A stretch of DNA of 64,000 nucleotides from Crossiella equi (GCF_017876755.1 NZ_JAGIOO010000001.1:5069786-5133785), one strand, 5' to 3'. Counted from the stretch's first letter, positions 9,317 to 20,497 are shown. The notes: a model not told the origin generated them from the sequence alone. Translations and numbers: made by a program.

Positions 9317-11185
9317 TCAACGGCCGTGGAATGACCGGCGTCGAGAGCGCCGCAGCAGCACCCCGCCGCCGAGCACGGCGAGCGCCCCGACCCCCGCCAG
9401 CCAGAGCCCGCCGGACGTGCCGGTGCGCGCGAGCCCGCCCGTGCCGGACGGCGCGCTCGACGGCGGAACCGGTTGCTCCGCATGGCCGAACGCCACCTCG
9501 GTCGGGTCGGAGGTGGCCCCGGACAGCGTCTGCGCCGCCCGCACCCGCGTGGCGGTCGGCGGCAGCGGCACGCTCCACCAGCCGTTCGCGGCCGCGGTGC
9601 TCTCACCGAGCGGGGTCTCGCCCGCGTGCACGGTGACCAGCGCGCCGGGCAGCGCGGTGCCCGCGACGGCGGGGCCCCGGGTGCCCGGCCTCGGCTCGGT
9701 GACCTCCGGCGGCGGTGGTACCAGGGCGAAGCGGAAGACGGCCGCGCGCGAGGTCGCGCCGCCCTGCCGCTGGCGCAGGGTGATCTCGTGCGTGCCGAAG
9801 GGCTCGTCCCCGGTGGCGGGCCGCAGCCACTTGCCCGCGCTGTCCACGCGCAGCTCGGTCGTGCGGCCCCGGAAGGTCAGCAGCACGGTCGAGTTCGGCT
9901 TGGCGGTGCCGGAGAGCACCGCGCGGCGGACGGTGGTGCGCGCGCCGTCGGCCGGGGAGGTCAACCTGGGTGCGGCCAGCTCGGGCTCATCCGCGTCCCG
10001 GTAGGCGGCCACGCCGTTGCCGTTGGTGTCCCTGGGTTCGCTCAGGTTCGGGCCCAGCTCGGCCAGGTCGGGCAGGCCGTCGCCGTCGGCGTCGCCGTTC
10101 TCGGTCAGCAGGGTCAGCGCGGCATCACCCCGGAAGTCCGGCAGCACGTCCCGGGCCAGCGGTTCGGCGTAGGAGACGTCGCCCGCGCAGGCACTGCCCC
10201 GGTTCGGCGCCCCGCCGGTGGTGATGCCCAGCGCGAGGCGCCCGGACAGCAGCGGACCGCCGGAGTCGCCGGGCCGCCCGCAAGCGGTGTGCGCCAGCAC
10301 GGTCAGCGCCCGGCCCTCCAGGCTCACCCGGACCTGCGCGCTGGTCACGCGTCCGCACTGCCAGCCGGTGGTGCGCCCGGACTTGCAGACCTCCTGTCCC
10401 GCCAAGGGTTCGGTGACCCCGGTCAGCCGCAGCCCGCCCACACCGGGCCGCAGCCGGTGCCCCTCGCCGACCCGAACGACCACCGCGTCGTCCCCGCCCG
10501 GCCCGTCCTCGTCGGCCAGGCCGAGCGGTTCGCCACCGGGCAGCAGCGCACGGCGGTCGGCGGCGAAGCAGTGCCGCGCGGTCAGCACGCGGCCCCGGCC
10601 GAGCCGGTCCACCGCGGTGAAGCCCAGCGTGCAGGCCCGCACACCCGCCTGGACCCCGTCCCCGCCCTGGAGGTCGCGCTCCAGCTGCGGGAGCTCCTCG
10701 CGCAGCACGGTCACCACCGGCACGGCCACCGGGGGCAGGTCCACCGGCCCGGTGCGCGTCACCAGCAGCCGGCCGCCGCGCGCGTCCACGGCGATCGCGG
10801 GCACCAGGTGGGCACGGGTGCGCGCCCACCGGCCCAGCAGCACGACCGCGCGGTCCAGGGCGGCGGCGCTGACCGGGCGCTGGTGTGCCTGCCCACCCGC
10901 GGCCCGGACCCTGGCGGCCGAGGCGGCGTCGGTCACCGCGACGTGCAGGCCGTCCTCGAACCAGGCCCCGCCGAAGCGCTCGCCCAGCTCCCTGCGCAGC
11001 CGCAGGGCGGTGCGGGCGGCGGAGTCGGCGGCCCGGGCCGCGTCGAGGTGGGCCGCCACGTCCTTGCCGAGGTCCCGGCGCACCGCCTCGGCCAGCCCCG
11101 GCGGCACGTCCTCCTCGGCCCGTGCCGCCGCCGGTAACAACGCCACCAGCAGTGCCGCCACCGCCAGCACCGCGCCGATCCTCAT
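9317..11185 (-). CDS. Secreted trypsin-like serine protease with Ig-like repeats and LARTG sorting signal
   Basis: A 622-residue protein with a signal peptide (MRIGAVLAVAALLVALLPAA) and an alpha-lytic-type prodomain (GAWFEDGLHVAVTD). It has a full S1 triad: His205 (TARHC), Asp232/233 (GGDDAVVV) and Ser308 (RPGDSGGPLL). A Ca-binding DADGDGLPDLAEL segment and two Ig-like domains follow. The C-terminus has LARTG, a hydrophobic helix and an RRSRRRS tail, that is, a sortase anchor. The ATG at 11185 follows GGAGGAGCGGG. It probably works as a wall-anchored protease. The downstream paralogue (7191-9176) has lost its nucleophile, so the pair may be co-expressed. Confidence 0.87.
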   Translation of the reverse strand: MRIGAVLAVAALLVALLPAAARAEEDVPPGLAEAVRRDLGKDVAAHLDAARAADSAARTALRLRRELGERFGGAWFEDGLHVAVTDAASAARVRAAGGQAHQRPVSAAALDRAVVLLGRWARTRAHLVPAIAVDARGGRLLVTRTGPVDLPPVAVPVVTVLREELPQLERDLQGGDGVQAGVRACTLGFTAVDRLGRGRVLTARHCFAADRRALLPGGEPLGLADEDGPGGDDAVVVRVGEGHRLRPGVGGLRLTGVTEPLAGQEVCKSGRTTGWQCGRVTSAQVRVSLEGRALTVLAHTACGRPGDSGGPLLSGRLALGITTGGAPNRGSACAGDVSYAEPLARDVLPDFRGDAALTLLTENGDADGDGLPDLAELGPNLSEPRDTNGNGVAAYRDADEPELAAPRLTSPADGARTTVRRAVLSGTAKPNSTVLLTFRGRTTELRVDSAGKWLRPATGDEPFGTHEITLRQRQGGATSRAAVFRFALVPPPPEVTEPRPGTRGPAVAGTALPGALVTVHAGETPLGESTAAANGWWSVPLPPTATRVRAAQTLSGATSDPTEVAFGHAEQPVPPSSAPSGTGGLARTGTSGGLWLAGVGALAVLGGGVLLRRSRRRSFHGR

Positions 11186-11358
11186 CCCGCTCCTCCGTAC
11201 CCACCCCTGACCCGGGTGATCCACGGGAAGTTATTGCACCGGCGGGGCCACCAGCGTCGCGGCCACCCGCACCGAACCGTCCGGCTCGGCCCGCACGTGC
11301 ACCGCGATCCGCACCTCGGTACCCGGGGCCACGGTCACCGGCACCTGGCACGTGCCCG

Positions 11359-13518
11359 TTACGGGGTACCGGCGCGCCAGCGGGGTTCGGTGAAGGCGGC
11401 GGCCAGCTCGTCCGGGCTGCCGGGCAGGCCGAAGTGGTCGCCGGAGGCGAGGTCGGCCTCGGCGGCGAGCCAGAACTCGGCCTGTTCGGCGGTGCTGACC
11501 CCGTCCACGATCACCGAGATGCCCGCGCGGTGCGCCAGGGTCGGCAGCTCGCGCAGCGCCTCGGTGACCGGCGAGCCGTCGACCAGCTCCCGGCCCACCA
11601 GCCGGTGGTCGAGCCGGACCGAGTTCACCGACAGGTCGGTGGCCGCGGCCAGCGCGCCGGTGCCCAGCCCGAAGCCGCGGAGCACCGTGTGCACCCCGAG
11701 ATCGCCCAGCGTGCGCAGGTTGTCGTGGCTCTCGCCGTGGTTGAGCGCGAGCGCGGTGGCCGGGACCTCCAGCAGCAGCGAGCCCGCCGGGAACGAGGTC
11801 TCCGCCAGTACCGCGACCAGCCTGGTCAGCAGGTCACCGTCGGCGGCCTGCTGGGGGCTCAGACTCATCGCGAGCACCAGCTCGCGGCCCAGCCGCTGCC
11901 GCCACCAGCCCGTCTGGCCGCAGCCGGTGCGCAGCAGCCACTCGCCCACGTGCACCATCTGCCCGGTGCTCTCGGCCAGCTCACGGCAGCGCTCGTCCGC
12001 CAGCCGCCCGGCCTCGGGGTGCTCCCAGCACACCAGGACCTCCACCCCGGCCACCACGCCGTCGGCCAGCCGCACCAGCGGGCGGTACCGCGCCTGGATC
12101 GCGCCGTTCTCGAACGCGCCGGGCATCGTGGCGGCCAGCACGTCCCGCTCCCGGTCGAGCGCGTCCTGCTCGGGGTGGGACAGCTCCCACTGCCCGCCGC
12201 CACCGGCCCTGGCCCGGCGCAACGCCTGCCGAGCGCGCAGCAGCAACGCCGAGGGCGGGGTGTCCAGCGGCGGGCGGTGCACCACGCCGATGCTGGCCGC
12301 GGTCGTGGTGCCGTGACCGTCCACATAGGTCGGTTCAGCCAGCTCCTCCCGCACCGACCGCACCAGTGACACCAGGTCCGGCACGGCCGCGTGTTCCACC
12401 AGCACCGCGAACTCGCCGCCGGTGAGGCGGGCGAGCAGCACCTTGTGCCCGGTCAGCGCCGCCCGGAGCCGCTGGGCCGCGGCCACCAGCAGCTGCTCGG
12501 CCACCCGGTCGCCCAGCCCGTCGCGCACCGCCACGAAGGCGTCCAGCTCCAGGTGCAGCAGCGTCACGCCGAGCTTCGGGTCGGCCCGGCGCAGCAGGGT
12601 CTCCAGCTGGGTGCCGAAGTACTGGCCGTTCGGCAGGCCGGTGGACACATCGTGCAGCGCCTGCCGGTTGAGCTCGTTGCGCAGCAGGGTCAGCTCGGTG
12701 CCGTCCTCGACCACGGTGACGATGTGGGTGGGCACCTCGTCGGCGCCGCGCAGCAGGGACGCGGTGAGGGAGACCATGACCTGGTCGCCGTCGCGCTTGA
12801 GCAGCCGCTGCGACCGCTTGACCCTCGGCAGCCTGCCCTCGGCCAGCGCGGTGTAGTCCTCGCGCAGCACCGGCGCGTGCCCGGGCGCCATCAGGTCGAA
12901 CAGGTTGTGCCCGGTCAGCTCCGCCGGGGACCGGTCGAGGATGGCGCCGACCGAGGCGTTCACCGTGACCAGCGTGCCGGTCAGGTCGGTGATCATGATG
13001 CCGCTCGCGGTGGCGGTGGCGACCTCCTCGAACCGGGTCTCCGCCGCCCGCAGGTTCCACCGCGCGTCGCGCACGGCCTTGAGCAGGGAGAGCTTCAGGT
13101 TCTCCTGCTGAGCCAGCGTGGCCTGCTGCGTGGCCGAGGCCACCGCGGCGGCCAGCGCGCCCAGCGTGGCCACCACCCGGGAGGCGGAGTCCTGCACCGG
13201 CTGGCACTCCGGCAGCGCGAGCAGGCCCCGGCCGAGGATCTCCATGGTGCGCGTCAGGGCTTCCTCGCCACCGCTGTTCAGCTCGACCAGCCGCGCGGCG
13301 ACCGGCTTGACCGAGGCGTTGCGCGGCGGGTCGGCCCGGACCAGCTCGCAGAGCAGGTCCAGCATCCCGCCCACCTCGGCCTCCAGCTCGGCCTGGGACA
13401 GCGGCACGTAGTTCGTCTCGGCCAGCACGTACGCCCACTTGCGGGCCAGGGTGTGCCGCTTGCGCTGGCCGCTCCGCCGCGGTGTCGGCTGTCGGACCTG
13501 GCGGCTGGCTTCAGCCAT
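11359..13518 (-). CDS. PAS-GGDEF-EAL protein with degenerate catalytic motifs
   Basis: A 719-residue cytosolic protein. Residues 20-110 form a helical N-terminal domain shared with the protein at 61736-63904, followed by a PAS domain (about 160-280), GGDEF-type (280-440) and EAL-type (460-715) domains. The cyclase motif reads TGGEF (366-370) instead of GGDEF. In the EAL domain the motif reads EVL (493-495) and the DDFGTG signature has become RGFGLG (614-619). The VNL asparagine is replaced (MSL, 551-553) and the ELTE glutamate is lost (EVPA). Cyclase and phosphodiesterase activity are therefore unlikely; it may bind c-di-GMP or act as a protein scaffold. It starts 6 bp after the stop of an upstream PF04672 methyltransferase gene, so the two are probably co-transcribed. 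Confidence 0.88.
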   Translation of the reverse strand: MAEASRQVRQPTPRRSGQRKRHTLARKWAYVLAETNYVPLSQAELEAEVGGMLDLLCELVRADPPRNASVKPVAARLVELNSGGEEALTRTMEILGRGLLALPECQPVQDSASRVVATLGALAAAVASATQQATLAQQENLKLSLLKAVRDARWNLRAAETRFEEVATATASGIMITDLTGTLVTVNASVGAILDRSPAELTGHNLFDLMAPGHAPVLREDYTALAEGRLPRVKRSQRLLKRDGDQVMVSLTASLLRGADEVPTHIVTVVEDGTELTLLRNELNRQALHDVSTGLPNGQYFGTQLETLLRRADPKLGVTLLHLELDAFVAVRDGLGDRVAEQLLVAAAQRLRAALTGHKVLLARLTGGEFAVLVEHAAVPDLVSLVRSVREELAEPTYVDGHGTTTAASIGVVHRPPLDTPPSALLLRARQALRRARAGGGGQWELSHPEQDALDRERDVLAATMPGAFENGAIQARYRPLVRLADGVVAGVEVLVCWEHPEAGRLADERCRELAESTGQMVHVGEWLLRTGCGQTGWWRQRLGRELVLAMSLSPQQAADGDLLTRLVAVLAETSFPAGSLLLEVPATALALNHGESHDNLRTLGDLGVHTVLRGFGLGTGALAAATDLSVNSVRLDHRLVGRELVDGSPVTEALRELPTLAHRAGISVIVDGVSTAEQAEFWLAAEADLASGDHFGLPGSPDELAAAFTEPRWRAGTP

Positions 13519-13524
13519 GGCGGG

Positions 13525-14340
13525 TCAGGCCTTCCGGGCGACGCCGACGTACATGTAGGTGTTGCTGTCGGCGTCGGCGATGTCGCCGGGACCGTCCGCC
13601 CGCCAGTTGGCGCAGCCGACCACACCCGGCTCGACCAGCTCGAAGTCGCCGAACATGGCCTTGATCTCGTCGTAGGTGCGCGGGGTGACCTGGTCGGCGC
13701 TGCGCGAGGCGCGGATGGCGCCGGAGAGCTCGTCCAGGTCTTCCTTCTGCTGGTCGTCGGTGGCGTGGCTCAGCGCCAGGTAGCTGCCCGGGGCGAGCAG
13801 GTCGCGGTAGCCGCGCACGAGCTCGGCCGGACCGGCCTCGTCGGGCAGCCAGTGCAGCATCAGCATGAACAGCAGGCCGACCGGCTCGTCGAAGTCGATC
13901 AGCTGCCGCACCGGGGCGCTGGAGACGATCGCGTCCAGGTCGCGCATGTCCGCGTGCACCACGCCGGTGCCGGAGGTGCTCATCAGCATGAGCTCGCTGT
14001 GTGCCACCGCGACCGGGTCCCGGTCGACGTAGACCACGCGGCAGCGCGGGTCGACGCGGTGCGCGATCTCGTGCACGTTGCCGACGGTCGGGATGCCCGA
14101 GCCGATGTCCAGGAACTGCCGAACCCCTTGTGCCATCAGGTATCGGATGACGCGGCCCAGGAAGGCGCGGTTGAGCCGCGCGACCGCGCGCAGGTTCGGC
14201 GTGATGTGCTTGAGCGTCTCGGCGGTGTCGCGGTCGACGGCGAAGTTGTGGTTGCCGCCCAGAATGTAGTCGTAGATCCGCGCGCTGCTCGGCACTGTCG
14301 TGTCGACGCCGACCGGGATCCAGTCCTGCGTCTGCGCCAT
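13525..14340 (-). CDS. SAM-dependent methyltransferase, PF04672 (DUF574) family, copy 1
   Basis: A 271-residue protein with the SAM-binding motif FLDIGSGIPTVGNVHE and the family N-terminal signature SARIYDYILGGNHNFAVDR. An acidic RVVYVDRDPVAVAHSE strand follows. The family is nearly confined to actinobacteria; its physiological substrate is unknown to me. The ATG at 14340 gives exactly the length of copy 2 (271 residues). It is the first gene of an operon with the degenerate PAS-GGDEF-EAL gene. It is divergent from the P450 gene across about 110 bp. Confidence 0.87.
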   Translation of the reverse strand: MAQTQDWIPVGVDTTVPSSARIYDYILGGNHNFAVDRDTAETLKHITPNLRAVARLNRAFLGRVIRYLMAQGVRQFLDIGSGIPTVGNVHEIAHRVDPRCRVVYVDRDPVAVAHSELMLMSTSGTGVVHADMRDLDAIVSSAPVRQLIDFDEPVGLLFMLMLHWLPDEAGPAELVRGYRDLLAPGSYLALSHATDDQQKEDLDELSGAIRASRSADQVTPRTYDEIKAMFGDFELVEPGVVGCANWRADGPGDIADADSNTYMYVGVARKA

Positions 14341-14452
14341 GGCGAAAACACCTCTGTTCTTGATATTGGTGGCCCACCCGGTCGGGTACTGTTCCCCGGC
14401 GTTCAACCGGGCCTAGTGTGGCCATCTCGCTTTCCCGGCGCAAGGAGTGCGA

Positions 14453-15766
14453 ATGCCCATTCGGGTGGCACCGGGCCGGTGGCCGTTACTCGGGCACACC
14501 CCGGCTCTGCTGCGAAAAAGCTACCGGTTCACCGCCGGTCTCCGTGAACACGGCGACGCTGTCAAGCTGTATCTGGGGCCACTCCAGGCATATTTCCTCA
14601 CAAGTCCGGAACTGGTTCATCGCGTGCTGGTAACGGACGGCGCGAGTTTCGGAAAAGGCGCGATGTTCGACAAGTTCCGACCTTATATGGGTAATGGCCT
14701 GGCCATGTCGGACGGAGCTTTCCACCGGCGGCAGCGCAAGCTGATCCGCCCCGCGTTCCGCCAGGGCCGCATCGAGCACTACGCCGGGCAGATGGCGCGG
14801 GCCGCGGCCGAGCTGACCGGCTCGTGGCGACCGGGCGAGGTCCGCCTGGTGGACGCCGACATGCAGGGCCTCGCGGTCACCATCGTCGGCACCGCGCTGT
14901 TCTCCACCGAGCTGGGCCGTACCGCGGTCGAGGAGTCCCGGCGCTCGATCCCGGTCATCGTCAAGCAGGGGATGATCCGGTCGTTGTCCCCGTCGTTCGT
15001 GGAACGCCTGCCCATCCCGGGGAACCGGGCCTTCGACACCGCGATCGAGCGGATGCGCGAGGTGGTCACCCGGGTCATCGAGAGCTGGGACGGCACCGAC
15101 CACGGCGACCTGCTGTCCCTGCTGCTGCGGGCCCGCGACGAGGACGGCGAGGGCATGACGCAGCGGCAGGTCTTCGACGAGGTCATCAACCTGCTCACCG
15201 CGGGCATCGAGACCAGCGCGCTGGCCCTGGGCTGGATCTTCCACGAGCTGGGCCGCAACCCGGGGGTCGAGGCGCGGGTGCACGCCGAGGTGGACGAGGT
15301 GCTGGGCGGTCGCCCGGTCACCTTCGCCGACCTGTCCCGGCTGGTGTACACCCGGCAGGTGGCAGCCGAGGCGCTGCGCATGTACTCGCTCTGGCTGCTG
15401 ATGCGGCGGGCCACCGAGGAGGTCGACCTCGGCGGCCTGCACCTGCGGCCGGGCGACGAGGTGATCGTCAGCCCGTACACCATGCATTTCGACCCGAGGT
15501 CCTTCCCGGACCCGGACCGGTTCGACCCGGACCGCTGGTCCCCCGATCGAGTGGAATCCTTGCCAGAAGGGTCGTACATCCCATTCGGGGCCGGTATTCG
15601 GCAGTGCATCGGAAACTCGTTCGCGATGGCCGAGCTGCTCACCGTGATGGCGACCGTTGCCGCGCGGTGGCGACTCGTCCCGGTGCCGGACCGGCCGGTG
15701 CGGGTGAAGTTCACCAACGCCCCGTACCCGAACGCCCTGCCGATGACCGCAGTCCTTCGTCATTAG
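14453..15766 (+). CDS. Cytochrome P450
   Basis: A 437-residue soluble P450. It shows the I-helix motif AGIETSALALGW, the K-helix EALR (ExxR), and the haem-ligand loop FGAGIRQCIGNSF with the axial Cys. The ATG at 14453 follows AAGGAG with 5-nt spacing; a -10-like TAGTGT lies at 14415-14420. Its substrate cannot be inferred. A secreted hydrolase gene follows after 39 bp, so the pair is probably an operon. No ferredoxin or reductase gene is adjacent. Confidence 0.93.
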   Translation: MPIRVAPGRWPLLGHTPALLRKSYRFTAGLREHGDAVKLYLGPLQAYFLTSPELVHRVLVTDGASFGKGAMFDKFRPYMGNGLAMSDGAFHRRQRKLIRPAFRQGRIEHYAGQMARAAAELTGSWRPGEVRLVDADMQGLAVTIVGTALFSTELGRTAVEESRRSIPVIVKQGMIRSLSPSFVERLPIPGNRAFDTAIERMREVVTRVIESWDGTDHGDLLSLLLRARDEDGEGMTQRQVFDEVINLLTAGIETSALALGWIFHELGRNPGVEARVHAEVDEVLGGRPVTFADLSRLVYTRQVAAEALRMYSLWLLMRRATEEVDLGGLHLRPGDEVIVSPYTMHFDPRSFPDPDRFDPDRWSPDRVESLPEGSYIPFGAGIRQCIGNSFAMAELLTVMATVAARWRLVPVPDRPVRVKFTNAPYPNALPMTAVLRH

Positions 15767-15805
15767 TCGTTCCGCACCATCATCCACCCATCGGAGGTTT
15801 TTCCC

Positions 15806-16858
15806 GTGCGTTTGTTCTGGCGCCGGATCGGCGCGGCCACGGCCGCCTGCCTGGGGTTGAGCACCCTCCTCGCGCCTGTCCAGGCCGGTGCCGCCGAGGC
15901 GACCTGCCGGGACCTGTCCATCCCCGTCTCCCTGCTCGACCTGCCCGTGCTCAGCCTGGACCAGACCATGTACGGCCGCCTGTGCACCCCGGCCGGCGGC
16001 AGCAACACCGTGCAGGTCCTCATCCCGGGCGGTACGTACAACAGCTCGTACTGGGACATCGCCCAGGCGCCGGAGGCCCACTCGTACCGGAAGGTGCTGA
16101 ACGAGGCCGGGTTCGCCACGCTCGCGGTGGACCGGATCGGCAGCGGCCGCAGCTCCAAGCCGCTCAGCGTGCTGCTCACCGCCTTCACCCAGGCCAACGC
16201 CGTCAGCCACGTGGTCAAGGCGATGAAGTCGGGCTCGCTCGGCCCGAAGTTCCAGAAGGTCATCGTCGGCGGGCACTCGCTGGGCTCGGCGATCTCCGTC
16301 GTGGTCGGGGCCAACCCCGCCAACGACGTCGACGGCGTGTTCATCGCGGGCCAGGTGCACCGGCTGAACCTGACCGGCATCCTGCCCACGCTGCCGACGC
16401 TGACCTCGGTGCTGCTCGACGGCAACCCGCGGTTCAGCGGCCTGGACCCGGCGTTCCTGACCACGACTGCCGGGCAGCGCTACACCGCGTTCCACCGCGG
16501 CGGACCGCTGGACGAGGCGGCCGTGGCCGAGGACGAGCGGACCAAGGACTCGCTGGCGCCCGGCGAGGTCGTCGACGGCATCCTGCTCGGCACGATCCTG
16601 CCGTACAGCAAGAAGATCAAGGTTCCGGTCCTGCTCGCCATGGGGGAGAAGGACCAGGTGTTCTGCGACGGGCTGCTCGGCAGCGACTGCTCCTCGGCCG
16701 AGGCGCTGAAGCAGGTCGAGGGCGGCAACTTCGCGCCCGAGGCCCAGCTGCGGACCTACGTGCTGCCCAACTACGGCCACTCGTTCAACTACGCGCCGAA
16801 CGCGCGGGAGTTCTACGAGGCCGTCGCGCAGTGGTCGGAGCAGATGGTCGGCCGCTGA
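15806..16858 (+). CDS. Secreted alpha/beta hydrolase
   Basis: A 350-residue protein with a signal peptide (RLFWRRIGAATAACLGLSTL, cleavage near QAGAAEA). It has an alpha/beta hydrolase core: the oxyanion region LIPGGTYNSSYWD, nucleophile elbow GGHSLGSAIS, acid candidate in GEKDQVFC and catalytic His in NYGHSFNY. Cysteine pairs (CRDLS, GRLC, FCDG, SDCSS) fit an exported enzyme. The GTG start at 15806 follows CGGAGGTTTTT. It is probably an esterase or lipase-like enzyme, translated from the P450 transcript. Confidence 0.85.
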   Translation: MRLFWRRIGAATAACLGLSTLLAPVQAGAAEATCRDLSIPVSLLDLPVLSLDQTMYGRLCTPAGGSNTVQVLIPGGTYNSSYWDIAQAPEAHSYRKVLNEAGFATLAVDRIGSGRSSKPLSVLLTAFTQANAVSHVVKAMKSGSLGPKFQKVIVGGHSLGSAISVVVGANPANDVDGVFIAGQVHRLNLTGILPTLPTLTSVLLDGNPRFSGLDPAFLTTTAGQRYTAFHRGGPLDEAAVAEDERTKDSLAPGEVVDGILLGTILPYSKKIKVPVLLAMGEKDQVFCDGLLGSDCSSAEALKQVEGGNFAPEAQLRTYVLPNYGHSFNYAPNAREFYEAVAQWSEQMVGR

Positions 16859-16872
16859 CCAGGTTCTCCCGG

Positions 16873-16907
16873 ACGGGGTCGTGCCAGCACCGGTGGCGCG
16901 GCCCCGT
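16873..16907. terminator. Hairpin between convergent genes
   Basis: A 14-bp stem (16873-16886 with 16894-16907, two G-U-compatible mismatches) with a 7-nt loop separates the hydrolase gene from the opposing methyltransferase gene. Confidence 0.6.
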
Positions 16908-16919
16908 TCCGCTCGCGGC

Positions 16920-17735
16920 TCAACGCTTCCGGGCCACGCCCCCGTGCACGATGTTGGCGACCTTGGTGTCGTCGGTCAGCTGGGGGCCGTCCGGGTGCCA
17001 GACGGCGCTGCTGACCAGGCCGGGCTCGACCAGTTCCAGGTCGCCGAAGAGGGAGAGGATCTCGTCGCGCTCGCGCGGGACCAGTGAGTCCGCCCGGGCG
17101 TTCCGCAGGATGTCGGTGACCGGTTCCAGGCGCCGCTGCTCCGCGAGCGTGTGGTTGAGCCCGAGGTAGCTGCCGGGGGCGAGCCGGTCGGTGTAGTCGC
17201 GCACCAGCGCGGCCACCTCCTCGGCGCTCGCCGGGATCCAGTGCAGCACCATCATGAACAGCAGGCCCACCGGCTGGTCGAGGTCGAGCAGCTCCCGGAC
17301 CGGTGCGCTCTTGAAGATCTTGTCCACCTCGCGCGCGTCCGCCTCGACGACACCCGCGGTGGGCGTGCCCGCCAGCAGCAGCTCGCTGTGCGCGACCGCC
17401 ACGGCGTCGCGGTCGACGTAGACCACCCGGGCGTCCGGGTCGGCCTGGTGGGCGATCTCGTGCACGTTGCCGACGGTGGGGATGCCGGAGCCGATGTCCA
17501 GGAACTGCCGGACGCCCTGCGCCAGCAGGTGGCGGACGACCCTGGCCATGAAGGCGCGGTTGAGCCGGGCGGACAGCCGGGCGTCCGGCTCGATCTGCTC
17601 GATCTTCGCCACGGTCGCCCGGTCGACGGCGAAGTTGTGGTGGCCGCCGAGCAGGTAGTCGTACATCCGGGCCGAGCTTGGGGTGGCCTCGTCCACGTTC
17701 GGGGGAATCCAGGCCTGGTCCGGCAGCTGCGTCAC
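16920..17735 (-). CDS. SAM-dependent methyltransferase, PF04672 (DUF574) family, copy 2
   Basis: A 271-residue paralogue of copy 1, with SARMYDYLLGGHHNFAVDR at the N-terminus and FLDIGSGIPTVGNVHE in the SAM-binding core. The GTG at 17735 is preceded by GAGGT and gives the same length as copy 1; a longer version starting at 17798 lacks family similarity. It is divergent from dnaK across a 250-bp region holding two HAIR operators, so heat-shock influence is possible but unproven. Confidence 0.85.
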   Translation of the reverse strand: MTQLPDQAWIPPNVDEATPSSARMYDYLLGGHHNFAVDRATVAKIEQIEPDARLSARLNRAFMARVVRHLLAQGVRQFLDIGSGIPTVGNVHEIAHQADPDARVVYVDRDAVAVAHSELLLAGTPTAGVVEADAREVDKIFKSAPVRELLDLDQPVGLLFMMVLHWIPASAEEVAALVRDYTDRLAPGSYLGLNHTLAEQRRLEPVTDILRNARADSLVPRERDEILSLFGDLELVEPGLVSSAVWHPDGPQLTDDTKVANIVHGGVARKR

Positions 17736-17854
17736 GCGGGCACACCTCGATCCGTCGGCGGGCGGCCAGACTACCGCTTCCCCTGTGGGCTGGGACACAG
17801 CCGGGAACGCCTCCGGAACAAAGCCCGGGACCCGTCCGTTGGGTCAGTTGGAAG

Positions 17855-17875
17855 CTTGAGCGTGCTGGGCTCAAC
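17855..17875. promoter_or_regulatory. HAIR element 1 (HspR operator)
   Basis: CTTGAGC-N7-GCTCAAC matches the HspR-associated inverted repeat (consensus CTTGAGT-N7-ACTCAAG) with complementary changes in both halves. It lies 112 bp upstream of dnaK. The distal gene of the same operon encodes HspR, giving autoregulation. Confidence 0.88.
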
Positions 17876-17910
17876 CCCCCGTTTGACGAGGGGCATCCAA
17901 CACGTTCAGA

Positions 17911-17931
17911 CTTGAGCCGGGACCGCTCAAC
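17911..17931. promoter_or_regulatory. HAIR element 2 (HspR operator), with candidate -35
   Basis: A second CTTGAGC-N7-GCTCAAC copy lies 56 bp downstream of the first. A TTGACG hexamer at 17883-17888 with TTCAGA at 17905-17910 could form the dnaK promoter directly abutting this operator, so HspR binding would block it. The operator is well supported; the promoter assignment is tentative. Confidence 0.85.
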
Positions 17932-17987
17932 GCGAGAGTTGGGTGATCCGCCTACGTACAGCGTGACCAGCAGTGGAGGGAAACACC

Positions 17988-19831
<1,844 letters not shown>

Positions 19832-19835
<4 letters not shown>

Positions 19836-20497
19836 CCGAACAGCAGCCTGAATCCGAGCGCGTGGTGGTGAACGACCGCCGCCGCATCGACCCGGAGACC
19901 GGCCAGGTTCGTTCCGAGGCGGCCAGCGAGCAGCTGGCCGCCGCGGAGGCGGCCGCCGAGGCCACCCCGGCCCCGGAGGCGGACGCCGGTGCCCTCGCCG
20001 AGGTGCGCAAGCAGCTCGAGGAGCGCACCGCCGACCTGCAGCGGCTCCAGGCCGAGTACGCCAACTACCGCAAGCGCGTCGACCGCGACCGCGAGGTCGT
20101 GGTGCACAACGCCAAGGCCACCGTGGTCACCGAGCTGCTCTCGGTGCTCGACGACTTCGAGCGCGCCGAGCGGCACGGCGACCTCACCGGCGCCTTCAAG
20201 GCGGTGGCCGACAAGGTCGTGGCCACGCTGCAGAAGGCGGGCCTCGAGGCGTTCGGGCACCACGGCGAGGAGTTCGACCCGTCGGTGCACGAGGCCGTGC
20301 AGCACGACACCTCCCCCGAGGTGTCCGGGCCCACGGTCACCGCGGTGCTGCGGCGGGGCTTCCGCTTCGGCGAGCGCGTGCTGCGGCCCGCCATGGTCGG
20401 GGTCACCGACCACGAGCCGGGTGCGGCATCCGCCGAGGAGGCCACCGGCAGGCACGCGGCGCCCGAGCCGCAGGCCAACGGCGAGTCCCAGCAGTAA
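19832..20497 (+). CDS. grpE: Nucleotide exchange factor GrpE
   Basis: A 221-residue protein. It has an acidic, alanine-rich N-terminus, a coiled-coil segment ([20 protein letters not shown]) and the C-terminal beta-wing region containing ALRRGF-like [18 protein letters not shown]. It releases ADP from DnaK. The GTG start overlaps the dnaK stop (GTGA), indicating translational coupling. Confidence 0.97.
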
